64,000 nucleotides of DNA from CAYTGR01 sp964437445 (GTDB lineage: Bacteria; Chloroflexota; Anaerolineae; B4-G1; SLSP01), in NCBI GenBank assembly GCA_964437445.1, contig CAYTGR010000007.1, positions 60,435 through 124,434 of the forward strand. The letters are read 5' to 3'. The notes under the pieces were generated by a model. The model was not told where the DNA came from. It did not search any database and saw only the letters and a program-made list of their open reading frames with translations. Of the stretch, positions 63,985-64,000 are shown in pieces (positions within the stretch are counted from its first letter, which is position 1; the number at the start of each line of letters is the position of its first letter). A program made the translations under genes and the position numbers.

Positions 63985-64000
63985 ATGTCCATGCAGCCAG
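63985..64000 (+). CDS. first codons of a gene running out of the window
   Basis: ATG 63985 with AGGAG eight bases upstream; reads M-S-M-Q-P and continues past the edge. Product unknown. Its leader is the folD-type composite repeat. Confidence 0.55.

Overview
The window is GC-rich, densely coded bacterial chromosome with no rRNA, tRNA, CRISPR array or insertion sequence that I could recognise. Gene content points to a member of the Chloroflexota (Anaerolineae-like). The evidence is a mevalonate-pathway block of archaeal flavour (DUF35 protein, thiolase, HMG-CoA synthase, HMG-CoA reductase), many GAF-rich signalling proteins, a MoeA fused to a periplasmic-binding-like domain, and a bifunctional homocysteine methyltransferase/MTHFR. 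The taxonomic call is an inference from memory of gene families; no search was run.

Layout. 1-1.1 kb: end of a CorC-type CBS protein and cytidine deaminase. 1.2-5.4 kb (minus): mevalonate block. 5.5-7.4 kb: recN. 7.6-21.4 kb (plus): a long, mostly translationally coupled signalling/lipid-like locus: PATAN/DUF4388 protein, small GTPase, alpha/beta hydrolase, V4R protein, left-handed beta-helix protein, a homologue of cyanobacterial acyl-ACP reductase (AAR), a response regulator with a degenerate GGDEF domain, a 2122-residue multi-GAF hybrid histidine kinase, a response regulator, and a second hydrolase that has lost its nucleophile serine. I consider this the most interesting system in the window. 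21.5-25.5 kb: cell-wall amidase, ssb, DUF3467, translin-like protein, a Cas4-like stub with a membrane helix, and Sua5. 25.6-33 kb (minus): principal sigma factor with a hairpin/T-tract leader, a DegS/DegU-like two-component pair, an FAD oxidase, a Pro/Thr-rich membrane protein and moeA-PBP.

33-45.7 kb: two GerW-like membrane proteins, pgeF, an M24 peptidase and tsaD (plus); a 50-residue membrane protein, a lipoprotein binding protein, ruvA, ruvC, yebC and fmt (minus); then an M42 peptidase, an HD phosphohydrolase, pstB and phoU. 46-50 kb: one-carbon genes fhs and folD, preceded by an unknown protein with an internal duplication and followed by a CBS-ACT protein. 50-53.5 kb: C39-like peptidase, phosphodiesterase, cNMP-binding protein and an amino-acid ABC transporter. 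53.6-55.1 kb (minus): a restriction-modification pair whose BglII-like nuclease is broken by a frameshift. 55-59.4 kb (minus): HMT/MTHFR, a membrane glycosyltransferase and coaX. 59.7-64 kb (plus): flippase-like protein, CDP-sugar epimerase, GT4 glycosyltransferase, an unknown protein, a repeat-rich tail and the first codons of a new gene.

Intergenic space is structured. There are bidirectional terminators, palindromic dispersed repeats, near-identical leader modules upstream of unrelated genes (pepP-like, folD and the gene at the right edge), promoters of the extended -10 type (TGnTATAAT) with two probable leaderless genes, and two similar copies of what looks like a structured RNA (24.3 kb and 33.1 kb).
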